Positions 1 to 11,976 of a stretch of 64,000 nucleotides of DNA are shown one piece after another. The position numbers and the translations under genes were made by a program. The DNA comes from Chlorokybus atmophyticus. Taxonomy: Eukaryota > Streptophyta > Chlorokybophyceae > Chlorokybales > Chlorokybaceae. Where the stretch lies: contig RHPI01002699.1 in assembly GCA_009103225.1 (NCBI GenBank), positions 251,517-315,516 on the forward strand, written 5' to 3'. The notes below the pieces were generated by a model, which saw only the letters and a program-made list of their open reading frames with translations, made no database searches and had not been told where the DNA came from. Position 1 is the stretch's first letter. Every line of letters begins with the position of its first letter.

Positions 1-103
1 CCCCCCCCCCCCCCCCCCTCCAACACCGCCTCTTGTCTTCATTGTCACACATAGGCCAAGGGAGGTTTGGCTCACGAGTGACACTGCATGTTGACTTTCG
101 CAG
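1..103 (+). other. Intron sequence opening with an 18-base C run
   Basis: The window opens inside an intron of the CRTISO-like gene. It has a homopolymeric C run at 1-18 and ends in the acceptor TTTCGCAG just before the exon at 104. Confidence 0.6.
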
Positions 104-1823
104 TATTTTTGGGAAGCATTTCCAGCAAGAGACGGTCTCACCACGTACATGTTTTGCTATGTGGATCCGGCTCCCGAGCGCTTCAGTCTAACTGACATGT
201 TTGAAGACTACTTACGACTGCTGCCGGAGTATCAGGTGCGCAACCCCTGTTGCGGTACTGCGCAGTGTCATGTGTGCACAACACTTCTCATTTGTGCATA
301 GCAGCACGATCCAGCTTCTAAACTAATAGCAGGTCTTGTGGACATATGAGGCAATAACTTTGATTGACTTGTATGATGCATGTAGTGCGTGTGCTGTGCA
401 CGGAGATTGCCAACTTTGCATGTCACTTCTCGAGGTGTTCTTCAATATCTGCTCTAACATCCCTAGCAGCTCCACATGCTCGGCACATGACAACGTTACG
501 CTGTTGTGTGGGTTCCCTTGGCAGAGCCGAGCGTGTTGAGTTGCTAGGGACGTTAGCGCAGCTTCAAGAACAGATTGAACACCAGCTTTGAGAAGTAGCA
601 TGTAGGTTCTAACAAATTCATGCACATGACACGCGTGCGTGCATGATTTGTGTGATTGGATTTGTCCCAACATGCACTGCATGCAAAATGTTACTTATCA
701 GTGTTTGTGTGGGGAAAGGGACTGCATGGGCTGGAAGAAGTCACAGTCAAGCGTGCACTGTTTGGTTTCTTTCCTTGTTTTCGGGAACAGAGCCCACTGA
801 GGGCCATTGTGCCCCGCTTGCTGCATGTGGGTGATGCCTCAGGTAAACAATTGCTCCCTCCGTGCCATCGTAAGTCTGTTTACCAGTCATGATACTGTAT
901 CCACACGTCCTCCAGGCTTACTGGTACTTGCCATTGATAGGGAACCGCTCTGCGCTGTCTTTCGGTGGCTTCATGGCCATGGTGCGCCATCTTCAAAGGT
1001 TGACTGAGGTACAGTGCACAAGTTTATTGTAGATGTCAGTGGTAGCATGGGGACATTGCCCCCACTTGGCGTGTATTCACTTGACCATGACAGGGCATCG
1101 ACGAGGCGTTGCAAGCAGATGCGCTCTCTGTTGGGGATTTGGCGATGCTGCAGCCATACCAGGCAAGTAGACGGTATGAACTCAACACATGGACTGGCTG
1201 ACCACGTGTACTTGCTGCTCATGCATGGGTGCTTGCAGCCCTGCATATCGGTGACAGGGATGTTTCAACTGACAATGGGCACGCGAGTCAGCCAGAATTT
1301 TGACAAGCTCCCACCATCGCTAATCAAAGACTTCATTGGGACTTCATTCAAGGAGATGGCAGGAATGGGCGACTCGGTGCTGAAACCCTTTCTGTCCGAT
1401 GTCATGCAGTGGGGCCCTCTCTCAAAGGTTGGTGCGGTGGTGTCTGTCTTGCCTATCAGCAATATGGCCTTTTGTGCATACACATCAACAATACAATGCC
1501 TTGCAGGTTGTGTGGAGAACACTTGTGGCACATCCAAGGCTAACATTTGACATGAACACCAACATGGGCGATCCATTGTCCGCAGCTTCTCTGGTACGTG
1601 CTGCTGATGTCACATGACATTAACGATGTAGCATTGATCGTCTCACAACCGTGACTGGCTACTGCAGGCAAGGCATTTCTTTTTCTTAGCTGCTTACACT
1701 GCTTTGCACAAAATCCACGGAAACCTCAAGCCACCTTCTTTCCTGCCACCCCGCATGCGGTATCGGTGGCATCGAAAGCTGGAGGAGTGGGAGTACGGAT
1801 CCGGTTATGACTACAAAGGGTGA
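104..1823 (+). CDS. CRTISO-like FAD-dependent oxidoreductase, 3' part
   Basis: C-terminal half of a carotenoid-isomerase/phytoene-desaturase-type FAD oxidoreductase. It matches what I recall of the Arabidopsis At1g57770 family, which is probably plastid-located; the substrate is unknown. Exons I read: 104-235, about 718/752-842, 941-1008, 1094-1166, 1258-1427, 1507-1593 and 1668-1823. Family landmarks appear in order: YFWEAFPARDGLTTYMF, VGDASGNRSALSFGGF (the FAD-contacting GDASG/SFGGF block), GDSVLKPFLSDVMQWGPLSK, and the C-terminal YRWHRKLEEWEYGSGYDY before TGA. The start of the second exon is unresolved because two acceptors are possible. The N-terminal Rossmann dinucleotide-binding motif must lie upstream of the window. 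The neighbour is tail-to-tail on the other strand, 415 bp away. Family call secure, exact reaction not. Confidence 0.85.
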
Positions 1824-2238
1824 AGGCTTGCTTGTGAGGTGACCTGCATAGAGTTGAACAGCATCATTGCTGCCAGTCTGCGAGCCACTTAAAGAGCGAT
1901 GGCCAGCACGCAGCAGGAGTTGTTTCAGACCGGTGTTCCAAGTCTGAGTTCATGTCGTGACTAGCAGCCTGTCAAATGCAGTTTTTGTGCAGTTGTCGCA
2001 GCGGTTCTCTGCAGGCATCTTGTGAGATTGAAATGATAATGCACAGTGTGTACACTCGCCAGGACACGCTGCTTGGCTGAGTGCGCTGAGAGGAAGATAT
2101 GCGGTCCCCCTGTACTTGCGTGCTATTGATGTTGTGCTTGTGCGAGTTAGCATGTACACATAGAGCTCTGACAATGTCTCCCCAATCTAGGGCCTCTACA
2201 GAACTGCCAAAGCTACAATAAAGCCTGCGTGTGGGTGC
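1824..2238. other. Convergent intergenic spacer
   Basis: Space between the stop codons of two convergent genes. It should hold both 3' UTRs. I see no gene and no clear polyadenylation motif. Confidence 0.5.
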
Positions 2239-5200
2239 TCAGTAAAACCTGTTCTGTTGCTGCTGATACTGCCGTTGTCCTCTGCTACTAGTTGGCCCCA
2301 TGTGAGGCTGCAACATTGCAAGTGCAGCTGTATGCAGCCGCCTTCGCACCCCCGTATTTCGTATGCCAATGGCGGCCAAGTCCTCCTCGTGAATAAACGG
2401 GAGGGTATCCAATGTCACCTCTTCCTGCACGGATGGAAACAAGCCATTACTTGCATTATTTCAACATGCACATGCAAGGGTTGGCACAACGGCGTTGGGG
2501 CTTTTGACTTGGATGATGTCTGGTGTTTGAACCTCTTCATGCACTCTTCAGGCATACCAGGGCAATTGCAGGCAGGGGTCAGTGCGCATGCAGGCTTGTA
2601 CCTCGAGAAGCAACGCTGTGTACTGCTCAAGTCCAATGCTGCGCATGAACCCAGCCAGCCTATCTGCGCCCTTGTGCAGCGGGTGACTGGGCGCTGAGTC
2701 GTACCGATCAGCAACTCGTTGCGCAGGTTGCCACTGTGAACCAAAGTTGTAGCCATTGAGCGTTGCTGGCATAGTCCGTGCCAGATACTGATCATCACTC
2801 CTTCCAGTACTCAACTGCAGCACACAATCACCCTTTACCAACGCTCTTTCAAAGTGAAGCGAGCAGAAGCATGACTCAATGGACATACCGGTGTCCTTGG
2901 CTGCAGAGATGACTCTTGCAAGGGTTGGTTGTGATTGCCGTTTTGCCAGCCGGGCGGCAAGTCCAAACTATGCCGCATGTGCGAGTGCAAGTGCGAGCCA
3001 CGCCCTGCATTGTTAGACAAACAGCATGAACAGGAGATGGTCGCCGGCTGTTTGTCATCTGCATGCATACAAGCAGCCAGCTACATCAGCTGCTTATATG
3101 AGACTTATCAACCAGCTGCACCAACCTGATGCCAACGAGCCAAGGTGTCCAGCGTGCATTTCGTGGGGTTGAGCATTGGCAGAGTGTGCCATGGCCAACC
3201 ACGGGAAAGACGTTGCGTTCTGACCGGCAACTGCCTCTGCCGCCCTTGATACTGAGACAATGTCTTCTGAACTGGAAGAAGTTCTGAGCCTTGGGCGAAC
3301 TGGCCCGCTATCAGAGAAACTACGCTGCCGCGACACCCTGGTCTTCATATTCGGAATGCCGTTAGTGTGGTGGAGTTGTGCATTGTGCGTCTCTGCATCA
3401 GGTAGTGGGTCCGCATGTGCTGCCCCCCACGCCCTTTCCTTGTCGTCTTGAGGCCTCGAACCTGATATCTGTGCAGAACTATCCCTACCCTCGACATCCC
3501 TCGATTCACTATGCCTAGCCTCCGGTGCGCTTGCGTCGCGCACGACATTATTGTGAACTCCTAGTACATCAGCCTCACCGTTGAGCTCCTCCTGCCTGTA
3601 TGGACACAAGCCACATTACGTTTTTATTATGATTGCCAAGTGAGATGAAAACCAAGCAGTGACTTGCCACACACCTGTCATGGCTCCATGGGTTGCTGGT
3701 CAGATCTTGCAGCTGCCCCACCACATCTTGCAGGTGCAAGAAGTCGTTCTCCATAACCAGTTTGCACTGAAAAAAGGCAATCAGGAATAAATGCTGTACA
3801 ACCACAACTCTACAGCAAGGTGCTCAGGGATTGCTTCTGTTGCGCACATGCAATGTGTTGTTACCTCCAAGAATGCACCCTTTGTATCGGCCAATGTCAT
3901 GCGGACATCAGCGAAATCATCATTGATAATCTGCGTAGGACACTTGAGCATACGAAACCTGTGATGCCGTACAAATGCAGGGACCAGAGGTGTCATTGAT
4001 TACCCTCAGCTGTGATGATGTTGGCGAGTGCAGGCCGTCAATGTCGCCATCAGCAACTGAAACCCTCGCGCCCGCAGACAGTGCCGCAGCCTTATGCCTC
4101 GTTAGAGCTAAGGGCAGACCAGAAGAGACAAACCCCATCTGCCCGTCCGCCGTCCTGCATGACATTGATAAGAATAAGAAAGTCAATGTTGAGGTTTCAT
4201 CCGTCATCTATCATCCGTCATCTGTGTGTCCACAACACAACTGGCTGTTACAGTCATTGCATTGACAACTCACATTGACGAGCTCCTTGGTGAACACCCG
4301 AGCGCGCTGTTGCGACGCCTTGGCGCCCGCATGGGCTCTGCATGTGTAGTCATCCAGTACGACTGCACCGGACGTTCGAGTGAGTAAGCTGCAGTGACTG
4401 ACAGCTATCACGAGCATGACTGGTGTGCAAACATGCATAAAACCCAATAACCCACAAAAGCCATATATTGAGTGCCAGACACGGTGTAATAGCCATGCTT
4501 ACCTGTGCTGTTTCAGCTTGCTGCACCATCAGATGTTGTCGCGAGTGCTTGGAAGAAAGAGACGCATCATCTGTCTGTGAAGGCACCGCCTGCAACATGC
4601 AGCGTAGCCACATTGAGCAACTTTACTCAACGGCTATAAAGCTTGAACGAGTGCGGTGAAGCACGCCATCAGCTTGCCTTGGCTGCCAACGCGGCTTCGT
4701 AATTCCCATATGCCAGGAAGTATGTTTGCTTGCGTCCAGCCTCAGATCTCTCACAAGTCCCAGTTGCAAAGAACTCGTACCTGCTCAGATGGCAACTGTG
4801 AAAACAGCTGACAGCATTGAGTACTACCAGCACTGAACAAGTTTGCATGCCCTTGCTCACTTGTCTTTCAATTGGGACTGCACGGCCTCGCTAACATGAA
4901 CAGTCTGGGCGAAGCCACTACTTTGCAAGTGGCTGCAGGACAGCTTGAGTTCAGTGCGAGTTCAAAGTTCAATGTGATGTTGCAAATGGATACAATGCAG
5001 AAGCGTGTACTGTCTTACGTCGCACAGTCAATGGATGCACCAAAGAAACTGCGCCGCCGTTCTGCGCTACGTATCACGCCAGCATGTACTGGGCCGTAGT
5101 GCACGCCAATGCGAAGCTGGAAGACACGCAGTATATCAGCAACATCACAAGGAAGCAAAGCGGAACACACCATGAGTCTGCATGCTGCGCTCAGATGCTT

Positions 5201-8200
5201 TGAGGGTTCGTCAGGAGTTCACGTGCAGGCTGTGCGAGCACCTGCACGGTGGTATGCGAAAGAGGCGGGCGCACTGTGCCAATTTTGTCCAACATAGACT
5301 TTGCAACTTCCATGGCATCAGCAAGGTGGTTGGGATTTGCCTCCGGATTCAGTCCACCAACTGCGGCGTAAGGGTCGCCATTAACCTCCATCTGCACACC
5401 AGAGTCACATATAAGCCTGATGCACCCTAAGAAAGGCAGGGTGCCTGCCGACAGGGAGCGATGGTGCTGACCGCGACGAAGTGATGGTCTTCAATAAGGC
5501 TGTCGAAGATGTGGTACACTTCATTCAACCAGGCCACGACTTCCGCAGTGTTGGCAGAAGAGACCAACCTGGCAGCATGTCATTGTAATGTAGCTTAGCT
5601 CTGTGTAAGCTTGCCATGCCCGTCAAAATCTGTATGGACATATACCTCGAAAATCCAACAATGCCAACAACGATAACCGTAACATCCTTGTGAAAACTCG
5701 CCGTCACTGGGGTCCTCCGATTGGTAGGCTGCTCCTGCACTGCTGAGCGGCGCATGACCTACAGTGTGCGCAAGCCACACTTAGTGGCAGGCCAGTAAGC
5801 AAAGGTCCAACCTTTGTGCATAACCATTTATGAAACTGGATGGTGAAACGAGACTTTTTGTTGCAAACCTCTTGAAGTTGACGAGCAGCAAGCCTGCCAA
5901 CCAGTACCTCTCTGCCCTGTAGCTTCTTGCGGCGCAGTGTTGCTTGTAACCGGGCCACAACCTCTTTTTTGTTGACAGGCTGGCACAAGACTTCATCAGC
6001 TCCGGCCTCCATGCCTCGTATGATGTCGTTATACTGCAGCAACGCAGAGTCAGATCTGACCATTTTGACGAACAACATGTGCGACTCGTGCAGTGGCTAC
6101 CTTGCCGGCTGGGGTGATCATGAACACCGGCATCAGTGTGGCACGGAACATCTGCCTCAATACCTCGCAACACTTTAAAAAACAACATTGTGAGGGAGTT
6201 TCATACGCGCACAATTGGTCATGGCTACTGCCACTTCAGTGGCTTGCAGCTGTGGTATGCACACTGACCTCGAAGCTGTCCTGCAAGGTGGAGTCCAGCA
6301 CTGTTATGTCTGGAGCAGGCGTACTCTCCTTAAGTACAGTGAATGCTTGCTGCAGGTCTGATGCATTCAACATCTGCAGTGCACGCCAACAGAGTGAGTA
6401 ATACAGGGAGACCACACGCAGGGAGGGAGAAGCCCCCAACTTGCCTGATAGTTGGTTGGGAGCAGAGCGTGGAATGAAGCTTCAAGAACTGCGTCGTTCG
6501 TAACCAGTAGAATCTGCACTTGCTGCTGATCTTCATCCATTGCAGCAAGCACCGCCAGCAGACTTTTGTCCTTGTCCCCGACATCGGTCGCTTCCTGCAT
6601 ACCAGGCAAGGTTGTTGTAAATGCTCGAGGCAAGGGAGTTGCATGGTTGTGCGCATGTACTGTAGTTGCTGTTGGGCACGTTTGCAAATGGCTGACCTGG
6701 AAAGAGGCGCGCTTTATGAGCGAAGCATGAAGATCGGAAGTAGTTTTTCCACCCACAAGCTGCTCGACTGATAGACAGTTGGTTGGCGTTCCAGAGCGGC
6801 GCGACTGCAAGCCTTGCGCTGACATGGACCTTTGTACCGCAACTTGACTCGACAGGCTTGTCTGGGACCAACATCATGTTGGTGTTTGTTGACAACTGCT
6901 GCTGGCTATAGCTACCACGCATTCGATGCCCGTGTGCATCAGGGGTGCTCTCACCTCGTCTATAGAGGCCACCGGCAGCGTCAATGAAAAAGTCGTTCCC
7001 TCCCCAATTTTGGACTCGACGGAAATCGCGCCGCCATGAGCAAGCACCAGTTGCTCAACTAAGTTCAAGCTGCCATCAACACAAATATTGCATAAACATG
7101 CAAAGGTAAAGTACACCACATGGACAGCCCAGCACGTTTAAACCCTTTTGTGTCACAAACTATGTGCCAAGTACATACCCGAGACCGATACCGCCATAGT
7201 TTCGAGTTACGCTCATGTCCACCTGCACACATCCCACAGCTGCATCAAATAACCTGTACGCAACTGAAGTATCATTGACGTGGTATAGAGCGTCATATGG
7301 AGCCACAGACCTGCTTAAAAGCCTCAAAAACTGTTGTGATGTTCTCATCAGGGATGCCAATACCAGTGTCGGAAACTCTGTGAGCACAAGGTACAAGGGA
7401 CTCATGGGTTACTGCAAGCAAGCTGGCAGAGATACGGCTCAAAAGAGGTGCTCACTGTGTTTGTACCGGAAGGAGACGAAGTTTGCATCAGCGGCCAGTT
7501 CGGCGGCGACAGTGATTTGTCCCCGATCAGTGAACTTTGCGGAGTTGCTGAGCAGATTGTAGAAAATCTGCACAATGCGCCCTGCGTCACCCCTGACGGG
7601 AGGCAAGTTGTCGGGGAAGTTGATGACCAATGTGACTTCCGGCTTTAACAGCGGCCGTGTCAGATTGCGAATGTCTTCAAACACAGCTGTCAACCGGACT
7701 TCCTCCTGCTGGACAACAGTGAGCATGCAAGACACCTGCCAATGTCATGCACAGATACAGAGTGTTGTCTTTGTTGACCTGCTTCAGGTCAAGACAATGG
7801 TCACGCAGTGATGCCGTGTCCAGGATGTCATTCACCAGAGTCTGTAGCCTGGCACCGCTCAAACGGATGGTAGAGACGGCTTTCTGCAAATGGTGGTTGA
7901 TCACCCCGCAAGTGCCATCAAGGATTGAGTCGGACAGGCCGATAATACCATGCAGCGGCGTGCGCAGCTCGTGTGACATCTGGCATTGTAGATAGGTCAC
8001 CAAGTCAGCGATTGCACCAGGTCATGGCAACATGTGAGAGGAGTGACCAGAGCTGAGCGCAAGCTCATACCGAAGCAAGGAACCGATCCTTTTGTGTCAG
8101 GGCATGCTTCAGCTCCGATATGGCCTTCATGCGTGTGGCACCCTCCAAACCAAGAAGAGCCTTCATCTTGGTAGTCTCCAAGGTTAAGATGTTGCCCTGT

Positions 8201-11046
8201 TCACGCGTGGAGCACACTTTACTAACATGTTGACAATACTGCCCCGCAACGAGCATGGCATTGTGCGTACCTGCAAAAGGAATGTAGCAAACACCACTTT
8301 GGCAAAGAAGTCACAGCAAATGTACACAGTCTCCTCCACCCTTACACTGTACATCTGCGCGAAGTACACAGGTTGTGAGTGGGCATGTGTAAAGTGGCAG
8401 CATGCGTTTGCCCTGCAAGAGAGTTCTTACGTTCAATGCAGCCAGCACCCAATTGATACCAAACAAACACCAAAGAGTCAGAGTAAACACGCGAAAAATG
8501 CGCCTGGTTCCGAAGTTGGACTGCGCATGCAATCCATGGTCATCGAGAATGAACAAAGCGTTCAAGCGCAGTCTGTACGGATGCACACCGTAGCGCACCT
8601 CTGCATCGCTAACTTCAAACAACTTATAAAGCTTCTTCAACACGACTGCAAAGGCCGCCATGCTGATCGCCAAGAACACCATGTTGAACGGCAGCGGAAG
8701 GTACGATGCCAAGAAGCCGGAGATGACCATAACCTCATCACAAAGCAATGCAACCCAGACCTGCATGGCAACATGAGTTCTCTCTTAACTGTTGCACAAA
8801 GCTGCTGTGGTGCATTACATATCATGCAAACAGCCGCCTTCAACACCTGGTGACCAAGCCAAAGTGGTTAAGCATTGGTGTTCACCTTGCGTTCAGGGTA
8901 CTTGGCAATCCTTCCAGCCAAAAACAGCAGGCAGGGTGTCGTGTGCATCCACTGCAGATATCGCACGGCAACCAAAGGCCTGCCAGTAAAGTCTAACAAC
9001 ACGGGAACTACACCTGCGCAGACAAGTTTTCAAAAAGTTGGCTACCTGGCAGCCTTTACCACCACGCATAACAAGCCGCATCTTTGAGAAGGATGCAACG
9101 GGCAGGAAGTACCAGGAACTAGCATGCAGATGTTTGTCATCATGGCCATTGAGACAGCTGCAAGGATAATAACCTCCTGCGATGAACAAAAACAGAAATG
9201 GAAAGGTTTTGAGTATGTTTTGCGCACTGGTTTTAGGCGCTGCTTTTCCAGTACAACTATGAAGCAAGCTTTGTGGTGGAGGAACTGCTCTGCCACAGCA
9301 CTTACTAAGCTGCGCTTCTTTTCGTCACGCTCAAGCAGCAACTGGCACAGAGATACCACAACGCTGGAGGTGAATGTCGCTACCGCAATCTGTAGAAAGG
9401 GAACGCAAATGTAAAATTAACTATGGGTTGAGAACAACATAATTGCACAAGAACACGTAAACACAAGTAGCTTGCGGCTTTTTTGCTATAGTCGTGCGTT
9501 CTGAGCTTGCAACTGAGTGCATGACGTTGCTACTTTGCCACTGTGTGTTGCGCAGCAAAAGCCAGTGGCACTGGCTAAACAGCTAGGACACATGAATGTA
9601 GGGACCATGAAGGTTTGGAAAGCAGTGGTATCAGCAGGCAGATGTCAACTCATGTCAAGTTATGTATGTCCACCGAGTGTAAAAAGAGGGCAACCAATGG
9701 TGATCCATGCGTCAATCGCAACAGTATGGGCAACGTTACCAAGTACGTGTCAGTGCCCCAGGGGTGCAGTTGCGCCAGTGCTTCAGGTGACGTGGGGAAA
9801 GTCCAACGCAGCAAACCCACCCAAAACCCAAATGAAGCGCACATCAGCACAATTAGCTTGAGGGGTTCTCGTATGGGCGCCCCGTATCCAACTTGCAGGC
9901 TGACGAAGGACTTGCTTGTGAGCAGTGCAGCAGGGTCTGTGGAAAGCAGGTTATAAAAAAGAACGCGCGCATACACAGCAAAACTGCGGTGCTCCAGCAA
10001 ACCCAACCAACCACACCACAGCAGTGCGAAAGGTACCGAAAGTAGTGTTGGTCAGCAAAGCTGTACAGCAATGCTTGCAACGCACTCACACCACAGTTGA
10101 CTCTACTGGCACGCTGTATGTCGATCACAAGCATCCCAAAGCTGTAAGTGATGTACACCAGCACTCGGCTGGTCAATTTGAGGTCTTGTGCGCAGACTGC
10201 CTTCTCAACAAGCTTACATCACAGTATGCTTGCTTGCTACACTGACTACTGCAGCTTGCTGCTGCTTGCGCATGGCTGCATTGCGTGTGGTATGGAGTAT
10301 AATGACCACAATCTACTTCTACATGTTACTTAGCTGCTTGCGCACAGACAGCCTTCTCAACAAGCTGGAACCAATGTGTGCGCTGTTGGTTACCCAATTA
10401 CAGCGCGCTGCAGCTTGTGCATAATTGCATTCGCTTGTGACATAAACCCTATTGACTGCAAGCTGCTTTCAAGAACTACTCTGCTGCGCGCGCGCAGCTG
10501 AGTGACTACACCTGTAGGAACACCACTTCTACCAAGCTTATACCTAGAGCTTCACCATTTTACTCACTGGTTGGCATTGTGAACTCAGTTCCGCAACCGT
10601 GTGGCGCAGCACTTGCTTTCAGTAGCCAGCATGAACAAACTAGCTGGTGAATTTGCTTACACTCTGGGGCAATGCGGAAATAGCAGTGCTAACCAGGCTT
10701 ACAATTCAAGTGATCTCTCTTTATTCTCACAGCCGCCCAAAAGTAGCAGCTGATTGTACTCGCGATAGCCACACATCTGCCCTACAAGTGCAAAGGATGA
10801 GTTACCTGCTGACAAGAGCGTTTGTAGCTCCGCTGACATGGAGGGGCTCCTTGGCCCTGTCGCCATCCCTGACCCTGAAGTGCTCCTGCTGGAGACCAAG
10901 CTGATGGCCTCCGGCGTCTTGTGGTGCTTGAAGGGGCCGGCGGCGGCCGCCGCCACCGCCTTGACCGCCTTCTGCAGGCTAGCCATGCCCGCAAACATCC
11001 CACCACTATCGCCCGCGAGCTTGCCTGCTGCTTCCTCCATACCCAT
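2239..11046 (-). CDS. Rhodopsin-histidine kinase-receiver-cyclase-SAM fusion (enzymerhodopsin)
   Basis: Multidomain photoreceptor of the HKR / two-component cyclase opsin type known from volvocine algae. I trace 35 exons in one continuous phase, about 1590 aa. Order: 80-aa N-terminal leader; two extra hydrophobic segments; seven-helix type-1 rhodopsin (aa 199-439); HisKA with H-box MSHELRTPLHGI (H484); HATPase with N-box NLLSNSAKF, G1 DTGIGIP and G2 GGIGLG; receiver (aa 772-919); class III cyclase (aa 920-1119); linker; SAM (aa 1510-1570). Helix C reads RYLQWMHTTP, helix F LWCLFGINW, helix G CCDFFAK, with retinal lysine K430 and D426. The counterion position is Gln (Q279). Light should act through the kinase, but the receiver and cyclase lack key residues. 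Joining the cyclase to the SAM part uses an AG|GCAAGC (GC-AG) donor at 4677; otherwise the protein ends at TGA 4669. ATG 11046 or 11040 starts it. Confidence 0.88.
4678..5758 (-). other. Degenerate class III nucleotidyl cyclase domain within the fusion
   Basis: Exons 5646-5758, 5472-5568, 5275-5391, 5019-5116, 4861-4932 and 4678-4780. Fold landmarks are clear: DVTVIVVGIVGF, VAWLNEVYHIFDSLI, MEVNGDPYAAVGGL, LRIGVHYGPVHAGV, FFGASIDCATHLQSSG, VHVSEAV and KQTYFLAYG. The first metal Asp of the usual ADIVGF is Gly. The transition-state Asn and Arg of the usual VNxASR are Asp and His. The second metal Asp (GDPY) and a guanylyl-cyclase-type Glu remain. A short exon before LRIG could have been missed. 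Confidence 0.82.
8271..9389 (-). other. Type-1 rhodopsin domain (helices A-G) within the fusion
   Basis: Five exons (9306-9389, 9046-9176, 8886-8979, 8431-8760, 8271-8354) encode helices A to G. Against bacteriorhodopsin numbering: R82 is R276, D85 is Q279, W86 is W280, T89/T90/P91 are kept, D96 is Leu, W182 and W189 are kept, P186 is Gly, D212 is D426 and K216 is K430. The retinal pocket and Schiff-base lysine are therefore kept. The proton-pump acceptor and donor are absent, as expected of a sensor rather than a pump. Confidence 0.88.
10187..10440 (+). repeat. Diverged tandem duplication in a rhodopsin-gene intron
   Basis: Two copies of a block that includes GCCTTCTCAACAAGCT start near 10187 and 10336, a period of about 150 bases. 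Both lie in the intron between the second and third exons of the minus-strand gene. No coding role seen. Confidence 0.5.
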
Positions 11047-11940
11047 CAGAACTCCCAAAGCTGACGTGCTTGTTGCTTACTCAACAGCAGCACCAAGGCC
11101 ATTGAGGAGCACAAGCTGCAACCAGTTCTGCTGCTGCAGCTGCCCCTTTTCCTGGTTGGCTCCCCGTGGCTTTCAGCAGCCCGCCCGTCGTTCGCGTCGC
11201 GGTTGATCACATCCTCCAGCGTATTCAAGAACTCCTCCTTCCTCCCCCGCCTCCGCCTGCTTGTCCTGACCTGACCAGACCAGGCCAAGTGCTTGCTTGC
11301 AGCGGCATAGCAGGTATTTTTATCGTTATTGATCCGCACACGAGCATAGTCGACATCGAGCACGGTTGATATTGGGTTGCTCTGGTCGAAATCGTGCTGC
11401 TGGTGTGTCGAGATAAGATATCGACGATGGCTAACCACTGCCGTGACAGTATGAGGTCCGTAACTACTGCGTTGACGTATCAACCCTTATGGTACGTCAA
11501 AGCGGTACCTTGTAAGTCACATGTTGTAACGTGTTCAATGTGAACGTATTGTGAGTGAGCACTTATGACATAGCTTGTACTCAGTACAATGACAGAGTTG
11601 AACGTGGTACGGTGATCCTTCCAACCAATCTCACTTTGTCGCTCTGTCAGACCATGAGCATGACAGTCCGCTCAGCAATCTTCACATTGTCGGGGTAACG
11701 GTGTCAGCACCGGTACTACCCACTGCACCGTGACCACCGTCCACGTTAGTTGACATCGTCAGACACATATTGCACCTGTAACCTTCCGTTGCCCTACCTC
11801 CGAGGTTTGTCAGATTCTCCGTTACCTACCCTTCCGCTGCACTACGTACCTAAACCTATACCTATAGCTACCTCTACATCCCATGTTCAGGATGCAAAAC
11901 ATCACGTACTCCCAACCCCAGCTGCTTCCGTCGCTAGCTG

Positions 11941-11976
11941 TGGAGGGCTGAAGGCAGCGACGCCTTCAGCCCTCCA
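11941..11976. repeat. Perfect 15-bp inverted repeat (hairpin)
   Basis: Arms TGGAGGGCTGAAGGC (11941-11955) and GCCTTCAGCCCTCCA (11962-11976) are exact reverse complements around the 6-base loop AGCGAC. It is intergenic, about 0.9 kb upstream of the rhodopsin gene start. Confidence 0.9.

Noticed and set aside
1163-1170. GC-AG intron in the CRTISO-like gene (CAG|GCAAGT)
   Set aside because: The following exon needs phase 1, which fits the GT donor three bases further on (GCAA|GTAGAC) and not the GC donor.
4669-4677. Reading the TGA after EAALAAKAS as the end of the rhodopsin-kinase gene, with a separate SAM gene downstream
   Set aside because: An AG|GCAAGC donor just before it leads in phase to the next exon (4503-4589), and all later exons to the SAM domain keep phase on the same strand. 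No start codon context for a separate gene was found. Kept as an alternative, not excluded.
11046-11483. 145-codon minus ORF upstream of the rhodopsin gene as an N-terminal extension
   Set aside because: No domain, no in-phase splice into the next exon, and composition like intergenic DNA.
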